A DNA stretch of 14,000 nucleotides from positions 1-14,000 of the forward strand of contig JAUILO010000059.1 in the NCBI GenBank assembly GCA_030432775.1. The letters run 5' to 3'. Below, piece after piece: positions 6,288 through 13,056 of the stretch. The stretch's first letter is position 1; every line of letters starts with the position of its first letter. Source of the DNA: Alphaproteobacteria bacterium (GTDB taxonomy: Bacteria; Pseudomonadota; Alphaproteobacteria; Micavibrionales; Micavibrionaceae). The position numbers were made by a program, and so were the translations under genes. Below the pieces are notes generated by a model. The model saw only the letters and a program-made list of their open reading frames with translations, ran no database searches and was not told the DNA's origin.

Positions 6288-7346
6288 ATGAAGAAAATTT
6301 TGTTGATATTACTATTACTCATCTGTCTTCCTGCATACGCGCAGGACGCTGCGCCCCTGCCCGAAAAAAGCACTTTGGAACAAAACCTGTCTCATGAAGC
6401 CAAGAAGATAGAAAGTAACAGCGATGATAAATTCATCACTTTTTCTTTTGAAAATGATTCAATCGGCAGCGGGGCAGATCAAAATTACACCAATGGCGTA
6501 CGACTGAGTTATTTTGATGTGAACTCTCCATTCCCGGACTTTGCCCATAAAATTGCAGATCTGGTTCCGACATTTTCGATCAATGAAACTTCAAGCGTTT
6601 TTTATTCGGTCGGCCAGAACCTCTACACACCCAAAGACATTTCCAGCGCACAGCAAGACCCGGATGACCGGCCGTGGGCAGCTTTTTTATACGGGTCTAT
6701 CGGTATGGCAAGCATAACAGGAAACCATGTTGACGAACTTGAGGCAACAATAGGTGTTATTGGCCCGCTCGCACTTGGTGAACAAGTGCAAAAAGCCGTA
6801 CATAGGCATGTAACACAAAGCCCACAGCCAAAAGGATGGTCAAACCAGCTCAAGAACGAACCGGCTCTTATTTTGTCAGCGCAGCGCCGCTGGCCACAGG
6901 CTATGTATTACGAAACCTCCGGACTTGCCTTAACGGCAGCACCTTATCTTGGCGCTAGTCTTGGCAATGTATACACCTATGCAAGCTCCGGCATCAGCGC
7001 ACGGATCAGCCCGTCCAGCTCCCGATGGAGCGATACACCACAACGCGTGAGACCAGCGATGACCGGTACAGGCTTCTTCGAAACTCCAGATGATAGCTGG
7101 GACTGGTATATTTTCGGCGGCATAGAAGGCCGCGCTGTAGCGCGCAATATATTCCTTGATGGGAACACATTCACCGACAGCCATAGCGTCGATAAATTCC
7201 CGCTTGTTGGCGATGCCAATATAGGGGTTGCATTTACCTATGGAGATGCCCGTATCAGCTATACTTTGGTTCGCCGTACGCGCGAATTCAAAACACAAGA
7301 TAGCGCCGATATGTTTGGCGCGATTAGTCTTGCTTATAAATTCTAG
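6288..7346 (+). CDS. lpxR: Lipid A 3'-O-deacylase, LpxR family (DUF2219)
   Basis: 352 residues; outer-membrane barrel enzyme that removes the 3'-acyloxyacyl chain from lipid A. The signal peptide MKKILLILLLLICLPAYAQ is clear. Family blocks are FSFENDSIGSGADQNYTNGVRLSY (54-74, with N56, D57 and T68 corresponding to the N-D-T part of the active site), SVGQNLYTPKD (107-117), DDRPWAAFLYGSIG (126-139), and GPLALGEQVQKAVHR (159-173) with H172 as the likely catalytic His. The spacing from N56 to H172 agrees with Salmonella LpxR within a few residues. GWSNQLKNEP and a C-terminal YKF barrel end follow. The Ala/Pro/Glu linker at 20-45 is unusual. It is divergent from the imelysin operon and shares its Fur-like sites, which suggests iron-linked lipid A remodelling (inference). 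Confidence 0.88.
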   Translation: MKKILLILLLLICLPAYAQDAAPLPEKSTLEQNLSHEAKKIESNSDDKFITFSFENDSIGSGADQNYTNGVRLSYFDVNSPFPDFAHKIADLVPTFSINETSSVFYSVGQNLYTPKDISSAQQDPDDRPWAAFLYGSIGMASITGNHVDELEATIGVIGPLALGEQVQKAVHRHVTQSPQPKGWSNQLKNEPALILSAQRRWPQAMYYETSGLALTAAPYLGASLGNVYTYASSGISARISPSSSRWSDTPQRVRPAMTGTGFFETPDDSWDWYIFGGIEGRAVARNIFLDGNTFTDSHSVDKFPLVGDANIGVAFTYGDARISYTLVRRTREFKTQDSADMFGAISLAYKF

Positions 7347-7358
7347 AGCCTGACTATC

Positions 7359-7386
7359 CGGTTATGATTTTCAACCGTTATTTTTT
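7359..7386 (+). terminator. Weak rho-independent terminator after the LpxR-type gene
   Basis: CGGTT (7359-7363), a 9-base loop, and AACCG (7373-7377) are followed by TTATTTTTT to 7386. The stem has only 5 pairs but the T run is good and it lies 12 bases past the stop. Confidence 0.5.
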
Positions 7387-7396
7387 CCTTTATACT
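7368..7396 (+). promoter_or_regulatory. Promoter of nhaA-phrB
   Basis: TTTTCA (7368-7373), a 17-base spacer and TATACT (7391-7396, 5 of 6 matches to consensus). It overlaps the terminator hairpin. The predicted leader is about 60 bases. Confidence 0.45.
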
Positions 7397-7449
7397 AACG
7401 CCTTTTAGAACCGATAAAACAGCATATTTTCAAATGCTTATTGAACATC

Positions 7450-7464
7450 AGGAGAACTAAATTG
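7450..7464 (+). promoter_or_regulatory. nhaA: Ribosome binding site that sets a TTG start for nhaA
   Basis: AGGAG at 7450-7454 is 7 bases before TTG at 7462-7464. The other in-frame TTG at 7441 has no such site and would place the AGGAG inside the gene. Confidence 0.75.
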
Positions 7465-8652
7465 AGTATTCTGCGTAAATTTTTCGCCACAGATTCATCG
7501 GCTGGCATATTGCTTTGCCTGGCTGCGATACTGGCTATGATCATGGAAAATTCTATGTTCAACAACGCTTATGACTCATTGAAAGACACTCCCGTTGTAT
7601 TGCAAATTGGTGCTTTCGAAATTAATAAAGCCCTGCTTTTATGGATCAATGACGGCCTGATGGCTATTTTCTTTTTAATGGTCGGACTTGAAATCAAACG
7701 GGAGATTTTGGAAGGTCACCTATCCTCTCCGTCACAATTTATCCTGCCTGCCGTTGCTGCGATTGGCGGAGTTGTTGCACCGGCGCTGATTTATGCCTAT
7801 ATCAATATAGGTGATCCGGATTTAATGGATGGATGGGCTATTCCGGCCGCCACAGATATTGCCTTTGCACTGGGTATCCTGCTTTTAATGGGAAAACGCA
7901 TTCCCACATCACTCAAAGTATGCCTTGTTGCCATTGCCATCATTGATGATTTGATCGCCATTATTATTATTGCGCTATTTTATACCACCAAAATGTCTTT
8001 GCTATCACTTGGCCTTGCCGGTGCTGGTCTGGCTGGTCTTATGATATTAAACTGGCGCGGGGTTACCAAGCTTGGGCCTTACGTTATTATCGGCCTTTTC
8101 ATCTGGGCTTGTGTTTTAAAATCAGGCGTTCATGCCACATTGGCTGGGGTTTTAATCGGCCTGATTATACCGCTCAAACTTAAAAATGAAGATGGCAAAT
8201 CACCGCTTAAAGTCATGGAACATGCCTTGCACCCATGGGTAACTTTAGGAATCCTGCCTCTATTCGCCTTTGTGAATGCTGGTGTTTCATTGTCAGGCGT
8301 TACATTATCCACTTTTACCGAACCGCTGACATTCGGCATTATGGTCGCGCTTTTCATAGGTAAACAGCTTGGCGTTATGGTGATGACCTTTATCGCGACC
8401 CGCCTTCGGATTTGCAAGTTACCTCATGATATTACATGGCCACAATTCTATGGCATGGCGTTACTGACCGGTGTCGGCTTTACGATGTCACTTTTCATCG
8501 GCACACTCGCATTTAGCAATATTGAATATGCCTCTGGTGTTCGCCTTGGCGTTATTGCAGGATCGACCTTATCAGCAGTTTGCGGTGTGATTGTTTTATT
8601 ACTTAGCACCAAAGCAGAGCCCGCCAAACAAAAGGAGGCTATCAGCCAATGA
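7462..8652 (+). CDS. nhaA: Na+/H+ antiporter NhaA
   Basis: 396 residues when read from the TTG at 7462; the protein then starts SILRKFFATDSSAGILL, aligning with the E. coli NhaA N-terminus (HRFFSSDASGGIIL). Inner-membrane antiporter expelling Na+ (and Li+) in exchange for protons. Conserved blocks: LLWINDGLMAIFFLMVGLEIKRE, GWAIPAATDIAFALG with D132 (E. coli D133), AIAIIDDLIAIIIIALFYT with D162 and D163 (E. coli D163/D164), HATLAGVLIGLIIP, and PLFAFVNAGV. About 12 hydrophobic segments; length normal. The stop overlaps the start of phrB (ATGA), so the two are translationally coupled. A longer version from TTG 7441 is possible in principle but has no ribosome site. Confidence 0.97.
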   Translation: MSILRKFFATDSSAGILLCLAAILAMIMENSMFNNAYDSLKDTPVVLQIGAFEINKALLLWINDGLMAIFFLMVGLEIKREILEGHLSSPSQFILPAVAAIGGVVAPALIYAYINIGDPDLMDGWAIPAATDIAFALGILLLMGKRIPTSLKVCLVAIAIIDDLIAIIIIALFYTTKMSLLSLGLAGAGLAGLMILNWRGVTKLGPYVIIGLFIWACVLKSGVHATLAGVLIGLIIPLKLKNEDGKSPLKVMEHALHPWVTLGILPLFAFVNAGVSLSGVTLSTFTEPLTFGIMVALFIGKQLGVMVMTFIATRLRICKLPHDITWPQFYGMALLTGVGFTMSLFIGTLAFSNIEYASGVRLGVIAGSTLSAVCGVIVLLLSTKAEPAKQKEAISQ

Positions 8653-10079
8653 CCGCTCCCGTCATAGTCTGGTTTCGTCAGGATTTAAGACTGTCTGATA
8701 ACCCGGCGCTTATTGCCGCGAATAAAACAGGGCGCCCTATTCTACCGCTATACATTCTGGATGACATCAATAGCGGCGAATGGAAAATGGGCAGCGCAAG
8801 CCGTTGGTGGCTGCATGAAAGCCTAAAAAGCCTGAACGCGTCATTAAAGGGGAATTTATGTTTTGGCAAAGGAAACCCGCTGGATATTATCAATGCACTA
8901 CTCAAACAAACCGGCGCGCAGGATGTTTTCTGGAACAGATGTTACGAGCCATGGCGCATAGCCAGAGACAGCGCAATCAAGAAATCCCTCAAGACCAGCG
9001 GTATAGAAGCGCAAAGCTTTAACGGCTCTGTCTTATTCGAACCGCAAATCACCTTAAAAAGTGATTTCACACCCTATAGGGTTTTCACCCCTTATTATAA
9101 AAATGCCTGCCTGCAAAACGCACCCGAACCGCGCCACCCACAAGCCGCACCGCAGGGATTAAACCTTTTCCATTATGAAATACAGACACTTGACCAGCTG
9201 GAACTTATGCCAAAACTGTCTTGGCACAAAACCATGCAAACAACATGGACACCAGGGGAGGAAGGCGCGCAAGAGCATTTAGCCAAGTTCCTGGATACAG
9301 GGCTAAAAAACTATAAAGATGGCCGTAATTATCCTGCAAAAAACAACGTGTCCAGATTATCACCCCATCTGCATTTTGGTGAAATCTCGCCGCATCAAGC
9401 ATGGTATGGCGCGCAACAGGCCATGATTGCCAATAACTGCGAAAGTGATGGCGCACATTTCATGAGCGAGTTGGGCTGGCGCGAATTTTCAAACAACCTG
9501 CTATACCACACACCCAGCATTACGCGCGAGAACCTGCAAAGCAAGTTCGATGCTTTTGAATGGCAAGACAATCCTGAGGCACTTAAAGCATGGCAAACCG
9601 GACAGACCGGATATCCGATTATTGACGCGGGCATGCGTGAGCTTTGGCATACCGGATATATGCACAACCGCGTGCGGATGATTGTCGGATCGTTTCTGGT
9701 TAAAAACCTGCTGCTGCACTGGCACCATGGCGAAGACTGGTTCTGGGATACATTACTGGACGCTGACCTTGCAAATAACAGCACCAGTTGGCAATGGATC
9801 GCTGGATGCGGCGCAGATGCCGCGCCATATTTCAGGATTTTTAATCCGGTCACCCAAGGGCAAAAATTTGACCCTAATGGCGATTATGTAAGAAAATATG
9901 TTCCGGAGATTGCCGCTTTGCCGGATAAATATCTGCACAGCCCATGGGAAGCAAAAGATGATTTGCTCGCAAAGTCCAACATTACCCTTGGCAAAGACTA
10001 CCCTTTACCGATAGTCGACTTGAAATCATCACGTGAGCGCGCGCTGCAGGCCTTTGCGAAAATAAAAGCCGCCCAATAA
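8649..10079 (+). CDS. phrB: Deoxyribodipyrimidine photolyase, class I (FAD-dependent)
   Basis: 476 residues; splits UV-induced cyclobutane pyrimidine dimers using light and FADH-. The N-terminal photolyase domain starts VIVWFRQDLRLSDNPAL (antenna chromophore domain, about 5-130). The C-terminal FAD domain shows GRNYPAKNNVSRLSPHLHFGEISP (225-248), GWREF (276-280), TGYPIIDAGMREL (320-332), MHNRVRMIVGSFLVK (338-352) and WQWIAGCGADAAPYFRIFNP (381-400). Trp residues W315, W358 and W381 fit the electron-transfer triad by alignment with E. coli PhrB. Length and motifs are typical of a working enzyme. The start overlaps the nhaA stop by ATGA; its Shine-Dalgarno is AAAGGAGG within the nhaA end. A cryptochrome-like member cannot be excluded, but the sequence looks like a repair enzyme. 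Confidence 0.95.
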   Translation: MTAPVIVWFRQDLRLSDNPALIAANKTGRPILPLYILDDINSGEWKMGSASRWWLHESLKSLNASLKGNLCFGKGNPLDIINALLKQTGAQDVFWNRCYEPWRIARDSAIKKSLKTSGIEAQSFNGSVLFEPQITLKSDFTPYRVFTPYYKNACLQNAPEPRHPQAAPQGLNLFHYEIQTLDQLELMPKLSWHKTMQTTWTPGEEGAQEHLAKFLDTGLKNYKDGRNYPAKNNVSRLSPHLHFGEISPHQAWYGAQQAMIANNCESDGAHFMSELGWREFSNNLLYHTPSITRENLQSKFDAFEWQDNPEALKAWQTGQTGYPIIDAGMRELWHTGYMHNRVRMIVGSFLVKNLLLHWHHGEDWFWDTLLDADLANNSTSWQWIAGCGADAAPYFRIFNPVTQGQKFDPNGDYVRKYVPEIAALPDKYLHSPWEAKDDLLAKSNITLGKDYPLPIVDLKSSRERALQAFAKIKAAQ

Positions 10080-10091
10080 AGCCTATATAGT

Positions 10092-11510
10092 TTAGAGAAT
10101 TTTACGAAAGGGCGTATGCGCTGCGCCTACAGGTTCTTTTTGTCCATCAAGCTTTTCTAGAATACCGGCGCTAAACAGCTCTTCACTTTTAAAACCCAGC
10201 CCTTGCGTATTTTCACCGCCATATTTACCCCAGATATATTCTATAGCCTGTACAGGAATCTGGCGATGGGTAACAGCACTTGTGAAAACAAAATCCTCAC
10301 TGGCAAAATCAACAGTATTACCGGATACGGATAAGCCAAGCGGCCCTTGAAAATGCCCGCCAACAATATCATGAAAGACAGAAGCCTTGTCACCACCATC
10401 ACCAAGCGAGCCAAAATTCATAACAGTGATATGAGAATGCGCATAACGCTGCATTCGTGTAAGCCTTGATTGATCATATATAATCTGGCCCTCTTCTATT
10501 TTTTCTATCTCTCCGCGACACAAAGATTCTTTTACCAATAATTCAGGGGTCATATCCGATAACAATCCCGCATCAAAACGGGATTGTATATTACCCAGAA
10601 TACTCGCACCCTCATGCGAACCGCATAATGAGCGGCGACACACATTCGCAACCACATCCTCGCTACGCTCAAGGTCATCTGCAAGATCCTGTATCGACAA
10701 ATATCCGGCTTTAAAATCTTCATAAACGGGCAATTGCTGTAACAACTCCAACGGTACGAGATATTGAATAGTATGTGCCTGCAGCTCATTTAGATGCGAC
10801 ACTTCACGAAAATTATCCGCCTCACTCACATTTTCAGAAAGCAAACCTGCCGTTTTTTGGTGAAGATGCGTTCCCTCATGCAATATCTTCACAGCAGTTT
10901 GCGCGACAACATCAGTATCGGGCAAATCTACATCATAAAAGAAATTAAACTCATTCCGGTCAGGTATGAAAGAACCGGCAAGCGCCACTGTATTTGCAAC
11001 AGGAACCAGATTGATAGCTGTATGATTATCACGCATCGTATCCAGAATGAGCTGTGCACCCGGCACATTAAGGGATTCAAGAAAATCAAAACAGCCCTTT
11101 AGAATATTTTTCCCTCTATCCGGCGCAGCAACACTAACATCATCATAGGTAAAGCGTGTTCGGTTGCCATCATCATCAGCATAATGATGCGTATAAATTT
11201 CCTGACGGCGATCTTTCATTTCTTCGGTGGCAAGACCTTTGATCTCCATCAACTTTAAAAGCTCGCCATAGACACGGTCGGCCTCATCGGATATATCGCT
11301 ATCTTCAAGGGTCATAAGCACGACATGCTCAGCGTCGTCCAGATAAGCCATTTCTCTGGATCGGGAATTTTTGAGAATAACTTTGGGATGCTCCAGCGTA
11401 TCAAGAACCTGCTGCGCTTCAGGATAACGCTCACACAGATTTCTTTCAACATCACGCTGGAACGATGACATTGTTATCTGGCGAAATTGCTTGCGTAGAC
11501 CTTCAAACAT
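10092..11510 (-). CDS. Uncharacterised protein with a HEXXH zinc-metallopeptidase-like motif
   Basis: 472 residues; I do not recognise the family with certainty. A HEGTH motif (H211, E212, H215) in VVAQTAVKILHEGTHLHQK is followed 27 residues later by E242 in NELQAHTIQYL, the layout of a gluzincin-type zinc site (HEXXH plus a downstream Glu). Before it are FFYDVDLPDTD and a helix. No signal peptide or membrane segment is seen, so it is likely cytoplasmic. The N-terminal 130 residues are charged (RDVERNLCERYPEAQQVLD...) and the C-terminal part (about 340-472) appears to be a separate domain. Cysteines are sparse (C26, C140, C291, C296 and one at about 330). It is transcribed alone, tail to tail with phrB (12 bases between stops). 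An AGGGA site lies 8 bases before the ATG. Some bacterial 'putative metallopeptidase' DUF families share this look, but I claim no identity. Catalysis is inferred from the motif only. Confidence 0.7.
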   Translation of the reverse strand: MFEGLRKQFRQITMSSFQRDVERNLCERYPEAQQVLDTLEHPKVILKNSRSREMAYLDDAEHVVLMTLEDSDISDEADRVYGELLKLMEIKGLATEEMKDRRQEIYTHHYADDDGNRTRFTYDDVSVAAPDRGKNILKGCFDFLESLNVPGAQLILDTMRDNHTAINLVPVANTVALAGSFIPDRNEFNFFYDVDLPDTDVVAQTAVKILHEGTHLHQKTAGLLSENVSEADNFREVSHLNELQAHTIQYLVPLELLQQLPVYEDFKAGYLSIQDLADDLERSEDVVANVCRRSLCGSHEGASILGNIQSRFDAGLLSDMTPELLVKESLCRGEIEKIEEGQIIYDQSRLTRMQRYAHSHITVMNFGSLGDGGDKASVFHDIVGGHFQGPLGLSVSGNTVDFASEDFVFTSAVTHRQIPVQAIEYIWGKYGGENTQGLGFKSEELFSAGILEKLDGQKEPVGAAHTPFRKIL

Positions 11511-11633
11511 AAAGGTTTCCCTATTATTTACTCACCCTGTCACATTGTCAGATTATGGTTAATAAATAGGAAATATAGTGCAAATCCCTTTCAGCCAGAC
11601 AAGACAAACTAAACCGCTAAGTCATGCGATATA

Positions 11634-11975
11634 TCATTCACTAAACTGATCAAATGCACGCAAGCCATCGGCCGCATACATCAAAGCAGGGCCACCACCC
11701 ATATACACACACATCGCCATTACTTCGGAGATTTCCTCACGTGTGGCGCCAAGTTCCTTCAGGGCCTTTGCATGAAAACCTATACAGCCGTCACAACGCT
11801 GAGTTACACCAATGGCTAGAGCAATAAATTCCTTGGTTTTCTTATCAAGCGCACCATCTGCCGTTGCAGCCTTTGACATCGCATAAAAACCTGCCATTGC
11901 GTCAGGGACGCTTTTCTTAAGCTCGCCAGTATATTCGGATATATCTTTTGTAAGTGCCTTATAATCTTTTGTCAT
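11634..11975 (-). CDS. Carboxymuconolactone decarboxylase family protein, AhpD-like
   Basis: 113 residues, the usual length for the single-domain family. The AhpD-type active site is visible: C61-D-G-C64 followed by H68 (RCDGCIGFHAKAL), with E49 upstream as the proton-relay Glu (KTKEFIALAIG). TREEISEVMAMCVYMGGGPALMYA is the typical C-terminal helix pair. These proteins reduce peroxides or disulfides through the CxxC pair; the true substrate cannot be read from sequence. An AGGAG ribosome site is 8 bases before the ATG. It is divergent from the ArsR-family gene, with TTTACA (12069-12074) and TATCAT (12047-12052) on the minus strand as its likely promoter (16-base spacer). The -10 lies within the shared palindrome, so the ArsR-type regulator probably controls it. 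Cytoplasmic. Confidence 0.9.
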   Translation of the reverse strand: MTKDYKALTKDISEYTGELKKSVPDAMAGFYAMSKAATADGALDKKTKEFIALAIGVTQRCDGCIGFHAKALKELGATREEISEVMAMCVYMGGGPALMYAADGLRAFDQFSE

Positions 11976-12035
11976 CGCTTATGCTCCTGCATTCAGATTG
12001 ATATGAAATCGAGGTTTAACTTTTCTCTTCCTTAA

Positions 12036-12067
12036 TTTATATTTAAATGATATCATAAAAATACAAA
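12036..12067. promoter_or_regulatory. Candidate operator of the ArsR/BigR-like regulator (32-base imperfect palindrome)
   Basis: Bases 12036-12051 pair with 12052-12067 at 13 of 16 positions. The central 10 bases, ATGATATCAT (12047-12056), are a perfect palindrome. It is AT-rich, sits between the divergent CMD and ArsR genes, and overlaps the -10 (TATCAT, 12047-12052) of the CMD promoter, whose -35 is TTTACA at 12069-12074 on the minus strand. AT-rich palindromes covering the -10 are typical operators of BigR-type repressors. Confidence 0.6.
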
Positions 12068-12074
12068 CTGTAAA
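12047..12074 (-). promoter_or_regulatory. Promoter of the AhpD-like gene
   Basis: Minus-strand TTTACA (12069-12074; 5 of 6 consensus matches) and TATCAT (12047-12052; 5 of 6) with a 16-base spacer. The predicted leader is about 65 bases. Confidence 0.5.
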
Positions 12075-12100
12075 GAGAATACAGATAAGAGATATTTCTA

Positions 12101-12397
12101 ATGAAAGAAATGCAGGAAAAAGCAGCGCATGTATCAAGCTTTTTAAAAGGATTAGCCAGCCCCCATCGCTTGCTTATTCTTTGCCATCTGGCAGAGGGTG
12201 AACAAAGCGTCAGCACGTTAATCGAGGAGACTGGAATTGCACAAACGTCCATGTCCCAGCACCTCAATAAACTTAAGAATGAAAATATTGTAAGTTTCAG
12301 ACGCGACCACAGAACCCTTTACTATTTCATATGCAATGAAGCCGCAAAAGACGTGATGAGCGTATTATATAACCACTTCTGTAAGGAGAAAGAATAA
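12101..12397 (+). CDS. ArsR-family regulator, BigR/SqrR/YgaV-like persulfide sensor
   Basis: 98-residue winged-helix dimer of the ArsR/SmtB family: ASPHRLLILCHLAEGEQSVSTLIEETGIAQTSMSQHLNKLKNENIVSFRRDHRTLYY spans helices 1-4 and the wing. Its Cys are C28 (LLILC), C78 and C94 (HFCKEKE). C28 and C94 are 66 residues apart, exactly as C42/C108 of BigR and C41/C107 of SqrR, which form a polysulfide link on sensing reactive sulfur. The arsenic CVC box of ArsR is absent. Its stop overlaps the start of the rhodanese gene (TAATG), as in ygaV-ygaP. The start has a weak ribosome site; an ATG at 12110 is an alternative. Function as a sulfide/persulfide-responsive repressor is inference from cysteines and neighbours. 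It likely binds the palindrome at 12036-12067. Confidence 0.88.
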   Translation: MKEMQEKAAHVSSFLKGLASPHRLLILCHLAEGEQSVSTLIEETGIAQTSMSQHLNKLKNENIVSFRRDHRTLYYFICNEAAKDVMSVLYNHFCKEKE

Positions 12398-12978
12398 TGG
12401 TCAACACAGTAACCCCGCAACAAGCCGCGCAGTGGCTTGCGAATGGCGACGCGATCTTGATCGATGTCCGCGAAGCCGATGAATTTAGCGCCGAACACAT
12501 TGCCTATGCTAACTCACTTCCGCTTAGCAAGCTGGATAGCTTACTGCCACAGCTAGGCATACCGGCCTCTAGAAAAGTTATATTTCAATGCCAAAAAGGT
12601 GGCCGCGGCCAAACGGCTTGCGCCAATGCCGGCTCATATAGCGATATCACAGCTGAAATATACAACCTGGAAGGCGGACTGAACGCATGGAAAGCAGAAA
12701 ACCTGCCCGTCATCTTGAAAAAAACAGGCCTACCTATATTCCGTCAGGTACAAATTATTGCCGGAGGCCTCATCGCCTTCTTTACAATATTAGGCTTTAT
12801 TGGCCTGACATTCGGGTTTATAATCGCCGGAGTTATCGGCACGGCGTTGTGTTTTGCTGGTCTAACCGGATGGTGCGGCCTTGCTATGCTTTTATCGGTT
12901 ATGCCATGGAACAAAGCTGGCAACACGGCAAGCAAAAAAAGCTGTGACGCAGGCTGCGGCGGTAATTGTCACTCATGA
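12397..12978 (+). CDS. ygaP: YgaP-like membrane-anchored rhodanese (sulfurtransferase) with Cys-rich tail
   Basis: 193 residues. The N-terminal single rhodanese domain (about 5-110) has IDVREADEF and the active-site loop starting at C65 (FQCQKGGR). Two hydrophobic segments follow (about 117-138 and 141-167), with RQVQIIAGGLIAFF, FAGLTGWCGLAMLLSVMPWN closely like the E. coli YgaP membrane hairpin and its MPWN ending. The domain order and ends match YgaP (174 residues) but here a tail of about 22 residues adds three Cys: C183, C187 and C191 in CDAGCGGNCHS. The tail faces the cytoplasm if the hairpin has both ends inside. It transfers sulfane sulfur; the physiological acceptor is not known. Translated with the regulator (1-base overlap, TAATG). 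Confidence 0.92.
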   Translation: MVNTVTPQQAAQWLANGDAILIDVREADEFSAEHIAYANSLPLSKLDSLLPQLGIPASRKVIFQCQKGGRGQTACANAGSYSDITAEIYNLEGGLNAWKAENLPVILKKTGLPIFRQVQIIAGGLIAFFTILGFIGLTFGFIIAGVIGTALCFAGLTGWCGLAMLLSVMPWNKAGNTASKKSCDAGCGGNCHS

Positions 12979-13056
12979 TGATGAAAACACATAATGATAA
13001 AAACACAAATATTTCCGGATAATAATCAGTAACGCAATATAGATTGGCCCCATACA

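Noticed and set aside
9395..9853. 152-residue minus-strand frame inside phrB
   Set aside because: Antisense shadow of a well conserved photolyase coding region; cysteine- and serine-rich composition without a recognisable domain.
11511..11633. Promoter or terminator between the AhpD-like gene and the HEGTH gene
   Set aside because: CATAAT (minus, 11552-11557) is a fair -10 but the nearest -35 (TTGCAC) is 21 bases away; no hairpin with a T run was seen.
12979..13056. Search for an FNR box or promoter before cydA
   Set aside because: No TTGAT-N4-ATCAA-like site and no clear -35/-10 pair; read-through from the rhodanese gene is possible.
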